This document shows, piece by piece, positions 1 to 8,063 of a stretch of DNA of 64,000 nt; positions within the stretch are counted from its first letter, which is position 1, and each line of letters begins with the position of its first letter. Under the pieces are notes generated by a model. That model ran no database searches. It saw only the letters and a list, made by a program, of their open reading frames with translations, and was not told where the DNA came from. The DNA is from Rhodospirillaceae bacterium (lineage in GTDB: Bacteria > Pseudomonadota > Alphaproteobacteria > DSM-16000 > Inquilinaceae). The stretch lies in the NCBI GenBank assembly GCA_020638575.1, contig JACKIH010000003.1, positions 3,583,001 through 3,647,000 of the forward strand, in the 5' to 3' direction. The translations under genes were made by a program, and so were the position numbers.

Positions 1-423
1 TCCAGTCACTTTAGTCGTGCCTAGCGCTCGGAGCGGGATGCGATCATGCGTAGTCGAGCTAAGCTACGTCTCCCGCTCGGGGCTTCGAACTCCTGAGCGA
101 TGACACGGACTCGGCCCTTGAACGAAGTGAAGCGGCCGAGATCCGATGTAGCTCGTGATGTATGTAGCTTCTGGCGCGACGGTGGGTTAACACCGTCGCA
201 CAGTGCGGCCCGGCGGAACACCGCCGGGCCGTTGCCGTCTGGGTCCGCGCCGCAGCGGGCCCGGCCGACGGCCGCAATTGGGGAACCTCGCAGGAATGCG
301 AGCGTTTGAATCGAGAATGCTCGGGCGCGTTGTGTTGCGGTGGATCAATCAATCCGCCAGCAAATTCCGGTAAACTGCATCGCACCGAAGTTCTGCGGCA
401 GGCAGGCAGTAAGGAGCCGAAAC
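1..423. other. intergenic left edge, no gene recognised
   Basis: I see no convincing coding region here. The short open frames on both strands lack ribosome binding sites and recognisable protein features. The segment holds one strong hairpin (207-230), listed separately, and the leader of the glycogen phosphorylase gene. Any gene belonging to that hairpin lies outside the window. Confidence 0.5.
207..230 (+). terminator. strong GC hairpin, possible terminator
   Basis: The arms GGCCCGGCGG and CCGCCGGGCC form a perfect 10-bp stem around the tetraloop AACA. No T-run follows, so it may be a factor-dependent or bidirectional terminator. Its strand is uncertain. Confidence 0.45.
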
Positions 424-2886
424 ATGGATGCTTCGCCGGTCATGGAAGGACGCCCCACCGATTTGGTGGCGTTCCGCCGCACGCTCCTGGAGCGCCTGAC
501 CTACGCCGTGGGCAAGACTCCCGGCACGGCGACCAACCGGGACTGGTTCCACGCGGTCGCCCTGGCGGTGCGCGAATACGCCACCGACAATTGGATGCAG
601 ACGACCAACGGCTACTATGTCCGTGACCAGAAGCGCGTCTACTACCTCTCGCTGGAATTCCTGATCGGCCGTCTGCTGGCCAGCGCGCTGCACAATCTCG
701 GTCTCTACCGGACGTGTCAGCAGGCGCTGGACGAATTCCAGGTCGACCTGTCCAACGTGCTGGAGGCCGAGCCCGACGCTGCATTGGGCAACGGTGGCCT
801 CGGCCGTCTCGCCGCCTGCTTCATGGACAGCATGGCGACCGAAGGCATCGCCGCCCACGGCTACGGGATCCGCTACGAGTTCGGCCTGTTCGAACAGGGC
901 TTCGACCAGGGTTGGCAGGTGGAGTTCCCGGAAGACTGGTTGCGCTTCGGCAACCCGTGGGAATTCGAGCGGCCGGAGGTGGCCTACCCGGTGCGCTTCC
1001 ACGGCACCGTGCGCGACACCGTCGACCACGACAATCATCCGCGCGCCACCTGGGCCGATACCGAGAAGGTCCTGGCCATTGCCTACGACACCCCGGTGGT
1101 CGGCTGGGGCGGCAAGTCCATCAACACGCTCCGGCTGTGGTCGGCCAAGGCGACGCGCAAGCTGAACCTGGAGGACTTCAACCGCGGCGAATACATGGGG
1201 GCCGTGCACCAGCGGGTGCTGTCGGAAAACCTGTCGCGCGTGCTCTATCCCAACGACGCCACGCCGGTGGGCCAGGAGCTGCGCTTCAAGCAGGAGTACT
1301 TCTTCACCTCCGCCTCGCTGCAGGACATCCTGCGCCGCTTCCGCCAGCACCATGCCGATTGGGGCGAACTGCCCGACCGTGCGGCCATTCAGCTCAACGA
1401 CACCCACCCGGCGATCGCGGTGGCGGAGTTGATGCGTCTCCTGGTGGACGAGCACAATGTGCGCTGGGACAAGGCGTGGGACATCGTCCAGCACACCATC
1501 AACTACACCAACCACACCCTGATGCCCGAGGCGCTGGAGACCTGGCCGGTGTGGCTGGTGGAGCGGGTGCTGCCGCGCCACCTGCGCATCATCTACGACA
1601 TCAACGCCCGCTTCCTGCAGCGCGTGCGCACGCGCGGCCCGGTGACCGATGCCAAGCTGTCGAGCCTGTCGCTGATCGCCGAGGGGCGGGAGCGCCGGGT
1701 GCGCATGAGCCACCTCGCCTTCGTCGGCTCCAACAAGGTCAACGGCGTGTCGGCTCTGCACACCGAGCTGATGAAGAAGACGGTGTTCCGCGACCTGCAC
1801 AACGAGTTCCCGTCGAAGATCGTCAACATGACCAACGGGATCACGCCGCGCCGCTGGCTGCAGCAGTGCAACCGGCCGCTGGCCGGGCTGATCACCGAGG
1901 CCATCGGCGATGGCTGGGTGCGCGACCTGTCGCGGCTTGAGGCGCTGGTGCCGCTGGCGGAAGACAAGGGCTTCTGTGCGGCCTTCTCCCACGCCAAGCT
2001 GGAGAACAAGCGCAACCTGGCGGATCGCCTGGGCGCCGGCCAGGGCTACAGCCTGGACACCGACGCGCTGTTCGACGTGCAGGTGAAGCGCTTCCACGAA
2101 TACAAGCGCCAGCTCCTGAACATCTTGGAGACGGCAGCGCTCTACCAGGCGATCCGCGAGGATCCCAACGGGCCATGGGTGCCGCGGGCCAAGTTCTTCG
2201 GCGGCAAGGCGGCCCCCGGCTACCACACCGCCAAGATGATCATCAAACTGATCAACGACATCGCCCGCACGGTGAACGCCGATCCCGAAGTGCGCGGCGT
2301 GCTGAAGGTGGTGCAGCTCCCCAACTACAACGTCACCCTTGCCGAGCGGCTGATCCCGGCGGCCGAGCTGTCGGAGCAGATCTCCACCGCGGGCATGGAA
2401 GCGTCCGGCACCGGCAACATGAAGTTCGCCCTCAACGGTGCCTTGACCATCGGCACGCTGGACGGGGCGAATGTGGAGATCCGCGAACAGGTGGGGCCGG
2501 AGAACATCTTCATCTTCGGCAAGACCGCCGACCAGGCGGCCGACCTGCTGTCCAAGGGCTACGACGCCCGCGCCACCGTGGCCGACACGCCGCGCCTGGC
2601 ACGGGTGCTGGACTTCATCGCCGGCGGCGCTTTCAGTCCGGAAGACACGCGCCGTTTCCGTGGCCTCGTCGACGGGTTGCTGGCCAACGACCGGTTCCTG
2701 GTGACCGCCGACTTCGCGGCCTACTGGGACACCCAGCGCAAGGTCGACAAGGCGTATTGCGACCAGGCGTCCTGGCAGCGGATGGCCGTGCTCAACACCG
2801 CGCAGATGGGCTTCTTCTCGTCCGACCGCACGGTGCGCAGCTATGCCAAGACGATCTGGACGGCCGAGCCGCCACTGGTGAAGTAG
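424..2886 (+). CDS. glgP: glycogen/starch/alpha-glucan phosphorylase
   Basis: Cytoplasmic PLP enzyme that removes glucose from alpha-1,4-glucan ends with phosphate, giving glucose-1-phosphate. The 820-residue product matches the usual length of about 800-840. The PLP-lysine motif EASGTGNMKFALNGALTIGT is present with the lysine near residue 667, and the conserved GGLGRLAACF and NDTHPAIAV segments are clear. The frame is open from 340, but a good Shine-Dalgarno (TAAGGAG, about 409-415) sits just before the ATG at 424, so I chose that start. No other glycogen genes lie in the window. A GC hairpin (2906-2925) follows the stop. Confidence 0.95.
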   Translation: MDASPVMEGRPTDLVAFRRTLLERLTYAVGKTPGTATNRDWFHAVALAVREYATDNWMQTTNGYYVRDQKRVYYLSLEFLIGRLLASALHNLGLYRTCQQALDEFQVDLSNVLEAEPDAALGNGGLGRLAACFMDSMATEGIAAHGYGIRYEFGLFEQGFDQGWQVEFPEDWLRFGNPWEFERPEVAYPVRFHGTVRDTVDHDNHPRATWADTEKVLAIAYDTPVVGWGGKSINTLRLWSAKATRKLNLEDFNRGEYMGAVHQRVLSENLSRVLYPNDATPVGQELRFKQEYFFTSASLQDILRRFRQHHADWGELPDRAAIQLNDTHPAIAVAELMRLLVDEHNVRWDKAWDIVQHTINYTNHTLMPEALETWPVWLVERVLPRHLRIIYDINARFLQRVRTRGPVTDAKLSSLSLIAEGRERRVRMSHLAFVGSNKVNGVSALHTELMKKTVFRDLHNEFPSKIVNMTNGITPRRWLQQCNRPLAGLITEAIGDGWVRDLSRLEALVPLAEDKGFCAAFSHAKLENKRNLADRLGAGQGYSLDTDALFDVQVKRFHEYKRQLLNILETAALYQAIREDPNGPWVPRAKFFGGKAAPGYHTAKMIIKLINDIARTVNADPEVRGVLKVVQLPNYNVTLAERLIPAAELSEQISTAGMEASGTGNMKFALNGALTIGTLDGANVEIREQVGPENIFIFGKTADQAADLLSKGYDARATVADTPRLARVLDFIAGGAFSPEDTRRFRGLVDGLLANDRFLVTADFAAYWDTQRKVDKAYCDQASWQRMAVLNTAQMGFFSSDRTVRSYAKTIWTAEPPLVK

Positions 2887-2905
2887 CAGAACAGGTCAGG
2901 GAGAG

Positions 2906-2925
2906 GCGGCGCCGGTGGGCGCCGC
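2906..2925. terminator. bidirectional hairpin between convergent genes
   Basis: A perfect 8-bp stem, GCGGCGCC and GGCGCCGC, with loop GGTG lies exactly between the stop of glgP and the stop of the convergent minus-strand small gene. Position and symmetry suggest a shared terminator. There is no T-tract. Confidence 0.5.
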
Positions 2926-3120
2926 TCAGCCCGGCCTGCCCGCCTGCGCTTCGCCCAGCAATTCGGCGCGCCTGGTGTCGTAGTCCGTTTGGCTGATGAG
3001 GCCGCGGTCGCGCATCACCTTGAGGGCGAACAGGTCGCGCTCGACGCCCTCGTCGCCATCGCCGCCACTTTCGCTGTCGGTCTCGGCGGAGCTGATGCCG
3101 CCGCTTCGCCTGGTCGTCAC
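2926..3120 (-). CDS. small SHOCT-like domain protein
   Basis: Encodes 64 residues. The C-terminal half (about residues 30-56: LFALKVMRDRGLISQTDYD followed by RRAELL) fits the SHOCT short C-terminal domain pattern of hydrophobic residues, RDxGLIS, DY and ELL, often a protein or membrane association module. The N-terminal half is acidic, Gly/Ser-rich and probably disordered. The start is GTG, supported by AGAGGAGAG upstream. It lies just downstream of a histidine kinase gene on the same strand's far side. The precise role is unknown. Confidence 0.7.
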   Translation of the reverse strand: MTTRRSGGISSAETDSESGGDGDEGVERDLFALKVMRDRGLISQTDYDTRRAELLGEAQAGRPG

Positions 3121-3180
3121 CGCACGCTCTCCTCTGTCGACATCGATCCCGATCCTGCCGAGTGACGGTAGCTGGTCCGG

Positions 3181-4839
3181 TTAGGCTCGCGAAATGGGGA
3201 AGTGCAGGCGCAGGGTGGTGCCCGCGCCCGGGGCGCTGGTGATGGACATGCTGCCGTCGTGGAGCGACATGATGGTGTCGATCAGCTTCAGGCCGAAGCC
3301 GGCGCGCTGGTCGCCGACGTTCAGCCGGTAGCGCTCCAACACGTCCTCCGGCACGAAGCCGCTGCCGGTGTCCTGAACTTCGATAACCACGGTTTCCGGT
3401 GCCGTGTAGCCGCAGACGGTGACGCGACCGCCGCCTGGCGTGTGCCGCAGGGCATTGGACAAAGCGTTGGCCACGGCGTGGTGCAGACCGGTTTCGTTGG
3501 CTTCGACGGTCAAGGCGAGCGGTACCTCGTTGAGCAAGGTCACCTTGCGGCGCTCGGCGATGCCACGGAGCAGCTCGATCACCCGGTCGACCACCTGGTT
3601 GGGAACGATCCGCTGGACGTTCATGTCGAACCCACCGGATTCCATGCGCCGCAGGCTGAGAATTTCCGTCGACAGGGTGAGCAGCCGTTTTGATGCCTTG
3701 TCGATGATCTCCACATATTCGCGATAGGTCGGCGTCAGCGGACCGTCGATTTCAGACAGCATCAGTTCGGTGAAGCCGAGGATGCCGTTCAGCGGCGTGC
3801 GGATCTCGTGATCGAAGGTGCTGAGGAAGTAGGCCCGATCGCGGGCCCGGCGGCGCGCCAGTGCGAGCGCCCGCTGCAGCAGCCGCTGGCGGCGGCGCAT
3901 GTGGAAGGACAAAGACGCGACGACGAAGGCGACCAGGGCCGACAGGGCGATGTAGCACTGGAGAATGAGCACGCGGTCGACCGTGCCCTCCAGCCAGCGC
4001 GGGCCGAAGCCGGCCGCCACCATGTGGATCGCCGGCACCGATGTGACGAAGATGCCGATGCTCGCACCGAGTTGATTGAAGCGGAACGACAGCCAGATCA
4101 CCGCCGGCAGGGTGAGGAACACCAGCGCCGGATGCGGCACGGAATCGGTGTAGAGGGTGTGGAAGGTGAGGTACTCCATGATCGGCAGCACCTCGAAATC
4201 ATAGAGCACCGCCACCACCAGGAAGCCCACGGCAAGGCCGAACTGGCGCGGACCGCTTTCGATCATGGCGCGGACGCGACGGCGCGACAGGCCGCGCCAC
4301 ATCAGCAGACCGGCCCCCAGCGTGAAATAGGCGGTGACGTTGCCGAAGTACCAGTCGCGCCAGAACCGGAACACGTCGAACGCCACGGTGACGACGTCGC
4401 CGCGGGTGGAGACGGCGTAGACGGCGGTGATCAGCGCAGACACGGCGGCGATGCCCAGCACGCCCAAGGTGAACTGCAGCACCCGGCCCGGATTGCGCAG
4501 GGTGAGCCGGCGCAGTCCCCGGCGGCGCAGCACATAGACGATGGTGGCGGGCTCCAGGACGTCGATGATCTGGTAGGGGATCGCATCGACGATCGAGTGG
4601 CCCTCGATCAGCACCCAGGCCACCATGGCGGCCAGGAAGGCCACAATGGAACCGATGGTATCCCACCGGGTACGGCTGACCAGCAGGGCGAAGAAGAGGA
4701 TCGCGATCGGCAAGAACATTACCGAAATGCGCGAGTCCTCCAGCCGTGGGGAGACGACCTCCCAGTAGGCAATGAAGCAGAAGAAGAACAGCCGGCCTGT
4801 CCGCCACAGCCAGGAGATCGCCTCCTTCAGTGATGTCAT
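3181..4839 (-). CDS. membrane-bound sensor histidine kinase (orphan)
   Basis: Two-component sensor kinase of about 552 residues. The N-terminal half has about eight hydrophobic membrane segments (residues about 10-300) resembling a MASE-type integral membrane sensor. The H-box FDHEIRTPLNG has its phospho-acceptor His near residue 344, followed by the N-box (NALSNALRHTP), DTGSGF and GFGLKL ATP-binding motifs. No receiver domain or adjacent response regulator gene is visible, so the partner is unknown. The frame extends upstream to a GTG at 5034 and an ATG at 4938, but that extension is Arg/Lys-rich and poorly supported. I chose the ATG at 4839 just before the first membrane segment. The start is uncertain. 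Confidence 0.88.
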   Translation of the reverse strand: MTSLKEAISWLWRTGRLFFFCFIAYWEVVSPRLEDSRISVMFLPIAILFFALLVSRTRWDTIGSIVAFLAAMVAWVLIEGHSIVDAIPYQIIDVLEPATIVYVLRRRGLRRLTLRNPGRVLQFTLGVLGIAAVSALITAVYAVSTRGDVVTVAFDVFRFWRDWYFGNVTAYFTLGAGLLMWRGLSRRRVRAMIESGPRQFGLAVGFLVVAVLYDFEVLPIMEYLTFHTLYTDSVPHPALVFLTLPAVIWLSFRFNQLGASIGIFVTSVPAIHMVAAGFGPRWLEGTVDRVLILQCYIALSALVAFVVASLSFHMRRRQRLLQRALALARRRARDRAYFLSTFDHEIRTPLNGILGFTELMLSEIDGPLTPTYREYVEIIDKASKRLLTLSTEILSLRRMESGGFDMNVQRIVPNQVVDRVIELLRGIAERRKVTLLNEVPLALTVEANETGLHHAVANALSNALRHTPGGGRVTVCGYTAPETVVIEVQDTGSGFVPEDVLERYRLNVGDQRAGFGLKLIDTIMSLHDGSMSITSAPGAGTTLRLHFPISRA

Positions 4840-5225
4840 ACCGGCAGACTTTCGGGTTCGAGACGCGGAGTCCACTGCCACCGGGTGACCGATATCCTTC
4901 TTTGGCAATTTGGCGCTACGTCCGGCCCGGAGACGCATATTCTTTCGCGATCGGCGCGCGATCTTTCTGGTTAATGCGTTCCTGCGCGGGCGAGATGCAT
5001 CGCAACGTTCGCGCAATCGCGGTGGATTGTCCACCGCATCGCCAAAGGTCGATCGGCAGCCGGCCTGTCGATCGGGCCGTGCGCCATGGCGGCCCGACCG
5101 CCGCGGTGACCATCGTTTGAGCCAGGGGCATGGCAGCCGATGGCCGGCATTTCCGGTGTGCGGCTTGGTCTGCCGGGCGGGCAGGGACTATGTTGCAGGT
5201 GCACGCAACTACGGTGGACCGCACG

Positions 5226-5864
5226 ATGACCACCCGCTTGATCCGTCTCGCCATCGCCGGTGCCTTCGCCATCATGGTGGCGGGCGTTGTCACCTGGTAC
5301 TTGAACGCCGGACCCGGCTCGGCGACCGGCAGCGACGGGCCGGTGCCGCAGCCCTCCTTCGCCAATGTGGGCGGCCCCTTCACCCTGACCGACCACACCG
5401 GGGCCGAGGTGACGGACGCGGACTATCGCGGCGGCTACGTACTGCTCTATTTCGGCTACACGTTCTGCCCGGACGTCTGCCCGACCGAGCTGTGGAAGAT
5501 CGTCCAGGCGCTCGGCCAGATGCCGGAAGAGGTGGCAGCACAGGTGACGCCGGTCCTCGTGACCATCGATCCGCAGCGCGACACGCCCGAAGCCCTCGCC
5601 CAATACGTAGCACTGTTCGATCCGCGCATGGTGGGGCTGACGGGTACGGCCGAACAGATCGCGGCGGTGGCGGACGAATACAACGTCTACTACGCCCGGG
5701 TGGACGACGCGGAAGACCCCTCGCGCTACACCATGGACCACTCGGTCTACACCTACTTGGTGGGGCCGGACGGCACGGTGCGCAACGTCTTCACCAACGG
5801 CCAGACGGCCGAGCAGATCGCAGAGGCGGTGACGGCGGAGGTGGAGGGCGGCGGCTCGGTGTAG
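5226..5864 (+). CDS. SCO1/SenC/PrrC family copper chaperone
   Basis: Membrane-anchored thioredoxin-fold protein that delivers copper to, or maintains thiols of, the CuA site of cytochrome oxidase on the periplasmic side. The 212 residues begin with an uncleaved anchor (residues about 7-26). They carry the metal/thiol motif CPDVC (Cys81 and Cys85) and the family His near residue 172 (TMDHSVYTYLVGPDG). The frame is open from 5130, but the ATG at 5226 places the hydrophobic anchor at the N-terminus as expected. No oxidase genes are adjacent. Confidence 0.9.
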   Translation: MTTRLIRLAIAGAFAIMVAGVVTWYLNAGPGSATGSDGPVPQPSFANVGGPFTLTDHTGAEVTDADYRGGYVLLYFGYTFCPDVCPTELWKIVQALGQMPEEVAAQVTPVLVTIDPQRDTPEALAQYVALFDPRMVGLTGTAEQIAAVADEYNVYYARVDDAEDPSRYTMDHSVYTYLVGPDGTVRNVFTNGQTAEQIAEAVTAEVEGGGSV

Positions 5865-5998
5865 CCGGTCCGCCTGGCGTGTCCATCTGATCGGTCCGTC
5901 CGCGGCGCGGCGGCCGCCTGCGATTGTCATCCGCCCCGGCCTGGGGCAGGGTGACCGAAGGCGAGCGCAGCCGCGGCGAGCAGGGCGGACGCAAAGAC

Positions 5999-7072
5999 GT
6001 GACGGACAAAGTTGCCTTCATCACCGGCGTCACCGGCCAGGACGGTGCCTACTTGGCGCGCTTCCTGCTGGACAAGGGCTACATCGTCCACGGCGTCAAA
6101 CGCCGCGCCTCGTCGTTCAACACCGAGCGGGTGGACCAGCTCTACCGCGACCCGCACGAGCACAAGACGCGCTTCTTCCTGCACTACGGCGACCTGACGG
6201 ACACCTCCAACCTGATCCGCCTGATCCAGGAAACCCAGCCCGACGAGATCTACAATCTGGCCGCCCAGAGCCACGTGGCGGTGAGCTTCGAGACCCCGGA
6301 ATACACCGGCAACGCCGATGGGCTGGGCACGCTGCGGCTGCTGGAGGCCCTGCGCGTTCTGAAGATGACCGACCGGGTGCGGTTCTATCAGGCGTCCACC
6401 TCAGAGCTGTTCGGCAACACCAAGGAAGCCCCGCAGCGCGAAACCACGCCCTTCCAGCCGCGCTCGCCCTACGGGGCGGCAAAGCTCTATGCCTACTGGA
6501 TCACCGTGAACTACCGGGAGGCCTACGGCATCCACGCCTGCAACGGCATCCTGTTCAACCACGAAAGCCCGATGCGCGGGGAAACCTTCGTCACCCGCAA
6601 GATCACCCGCGCGGTGGCCGGCATCGAACGCGGACGCCAGCGCGAGCTTTGGCTCGGCAACCTGGATGCGCGGCGCGACTGGGGGCATGCGCGCGACTAT
6701 GTGCGGGGCATGTGGATGATGGTGCAGCACCCCACGCCGGACGACTACGTGCTCGCCACCGGGCGCGCCCATTCGGTGCGCCAGTTCGTGGAGCTGGCCT
6801 TCGCCGAGGTGGGGCGCAGCATCGAATGGTCGGGCAGCGGTGCCGACGAGGTGGGGCGCGATGCCAAGGACGGCGAGGTGCTGGTGCGCATCGACCCGCG
6901 CTACCACCGCCCGACGGAGGTGGAATACCTGCTCGGCGACCCGTCGAAGGCGGCCGAAAGGCTCGGCTGGCGCCACACCACGACGTTGGAGGAGATGGTG
7001 GCGGAGATGGTGGCCACCGACCTGGAGCTGGTGGAGCGCGACGCCTGGCGCCACGATCCCGGCGTCGAGTGA
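5999..7072 (+). CDS. gmd: GDP-mannose 4,6-dehydratase
   Basis: Converts GDP-D-mannose to GDP-4-keto-6-deoxy-mannose, the first step to GDP-L-fucose and related 6-deoxyhexoses. It is an extended SDR of 357 residues with the NAD(P)-binding GVTGQDG at residues 10-16, the TSTSELFG-like segment (QASTSELFG) and catalytic Tyr158/Lys162 (SPYGAAKLYAYW). The frame opens upstream at a TTG (5924), but homologues begin just before KVAFITG, so I take the GTG at 5999. The stop lies 5 bases before the fcl start, so the two form an operon. The convergent next gene is a GT41 glycosyltransferase. Confidence 0.95.
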   Translation: MTDKVAFITGVTGQDGAYLARFLLDKGYIVHGVKRRASSFNTERVDQLYRDPHEHKTRFFLHYGDLTDTSNLIRLIQETQPDEIYNLAAQSHVAVSFETPEYTGNADGLGTLRLLEALRVLKMTDRVRFYQASTSELFGNTKEAPQRETTPFQPRSPYGAAKLYAYWITVNYREAYGIHACNGILFNHESPMRGETFVTRKITRAVAGIERGRQRELWLGNLDARRDWGHARDYVRGMWMMVQHPTPDDYVLATGRAHSVRQFVELAFAEVGRSIEWSGSGADEVGRDAKDGEVLVRIDPRYHRPTEVEYLLGDPSKAAERLGWRHTTTLEEMVAEMVATDLELVERDAWRHDPGVE

Positions 7073-7077
7073 CCGCG

Positions 7078-8043
7078 ATGGCGGCGGCCGTCTCCTACGA
7101 CCTGGCGGGCAAGCGGGTATTCGTGGCCGGCCATCGCGGCATGGTGGGCTCCGCCCTGGTGCGCCGCCTGGCGGTGGAGGACTGCGAGATCCTCACCGTC
7201 GGGCGCGAACAAGTGGACTTGCGCGACCAGGGGGCCGTGGCCGCCTGGATGGCCGACCGGCGACCCCAGGCGGTATTCCTCGCCGCCGCCAAGGTGGGCG
7301 GCATCCAGGCCAACGCCACCTATCCGGCCGACTTCCTGCACGACAATCTGGCGATCCAGAGCAACGTGATCGGTGCGGCCGTCGCCTGCGGCGTCGAAAA
7401 GCTGCTCTTCCTGGGCTCCTCGTGCATCTACCCCAAGCTGGCACCACAGCCGATCACCGAGGACGCTTTGCTGACCGGCCCGCTGGAGCCCACCAACGAG
7501 TGGTACGCCATCGCCAAGATCGCGGGGTTGAAGCTGTGCCAGGCTTACCGCCGCCAGCACGGGGCCGATTTCATCTCTGCCATGCCGACCAACCTCTACG
7601 GCCCCGGCGACAATTTCGACCTGGCGGCGAGCCATGTTGTGCCAGCGCTGCTGCGCAAGGCCCACGAGGCGAAACTGGCGGGGGCCCGGGAACTGCCGCT
7701 GTGGGGCAGCGGCACGCCGCGGCGGGAGTTCCTCCATGTGGACGACGCCGCCGACGCCCTGGTTCACCTGATGCGCTGCTATTCAGACGAGAGCCACGTC
7801 AATGTCGGCGTCGGCGAGGACCTGCCGATCGGCGATCTGGCCAGGCTGGTGTGCGCGGTTGTGGGGCTTGCGGCGGAGATCGTGCTCGATCCGTCCAAGC
7901 CCGACGGCACGCCGCGCAAGCTTCTCGACGTCTCGCGCCTGACAGCATCGGGCTGGCGGCCGCGCCGGAGCCTGGCCGAGGGGCTGGCGGACACCTATCG
8001 CTGGTTCGTGGAGCACGCGGACCGGGGTGGGCTGCGCCTGTAG
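7078..8043 (+). CDS. fcl: GDP-L-fucose synthase
   Basis: Epimerase/reductase that completes GDP-L-fucose synthesis from the Gmd product using NADPH. The 321 residues have the nucleotide-binding GHRGMVG near residues 18-24, the SSCIYPK signature and the catalytic pair Tyr143/Lys147 (WYAIAKIAG). The ATG at 7078 follows the gmd stop by five bases. The gene ends 20 bp from the stop of the convergent TPR/GT41-sulfotransferase gene, which may use its product. That link is inference. Confidence 0.95.
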   Translation: MAAAVSYDLAGKRVFVAGHRGMVGSALVRRLAVEDCEILTVGREQVDLRDQGAVAAWMADRRPQAVFLAAAKVGGIQANATYPADFLHDNLAIQSNVIGAAVACGVEKLLFLGSSCIYPKLAPQPITEDALLTGPLEPTNEWYAIAKIAGLKLCQAYRRQHGADFISAMPTNLYGPGDNFDLAASHVVPALLRKAHEAKLAGARELPLWGSGTPRREFLHVDDAADALVHLMRCYSDESHVNVGVGEDLPIGDLARLVCAVVGLAAEIVLDPSKPDGTPRKLLDVSRLTASGWRPRRSLAEGLADTYRWFVEHADRGGLRL

Positions 8044-8063
8044 CGGCGCGCGGGGTGGTTGGC

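Noticed and set aside
340..423. Upstream extension of glgP
   Set aside because: The ATG at 424 has a strong Shine-Dalgarno and fits the family; the extension has no homologous character.
349..2226. Long open frame on the minus strand inside glgP
   Set aside because: High-GC shadow of the true gene; no ribosome binding site or recognisable protein features. The same holds for other long antisense frames (for example 8400-10565, 11118-13379, 17734-20475, 25668-27911 and 54098-55654).
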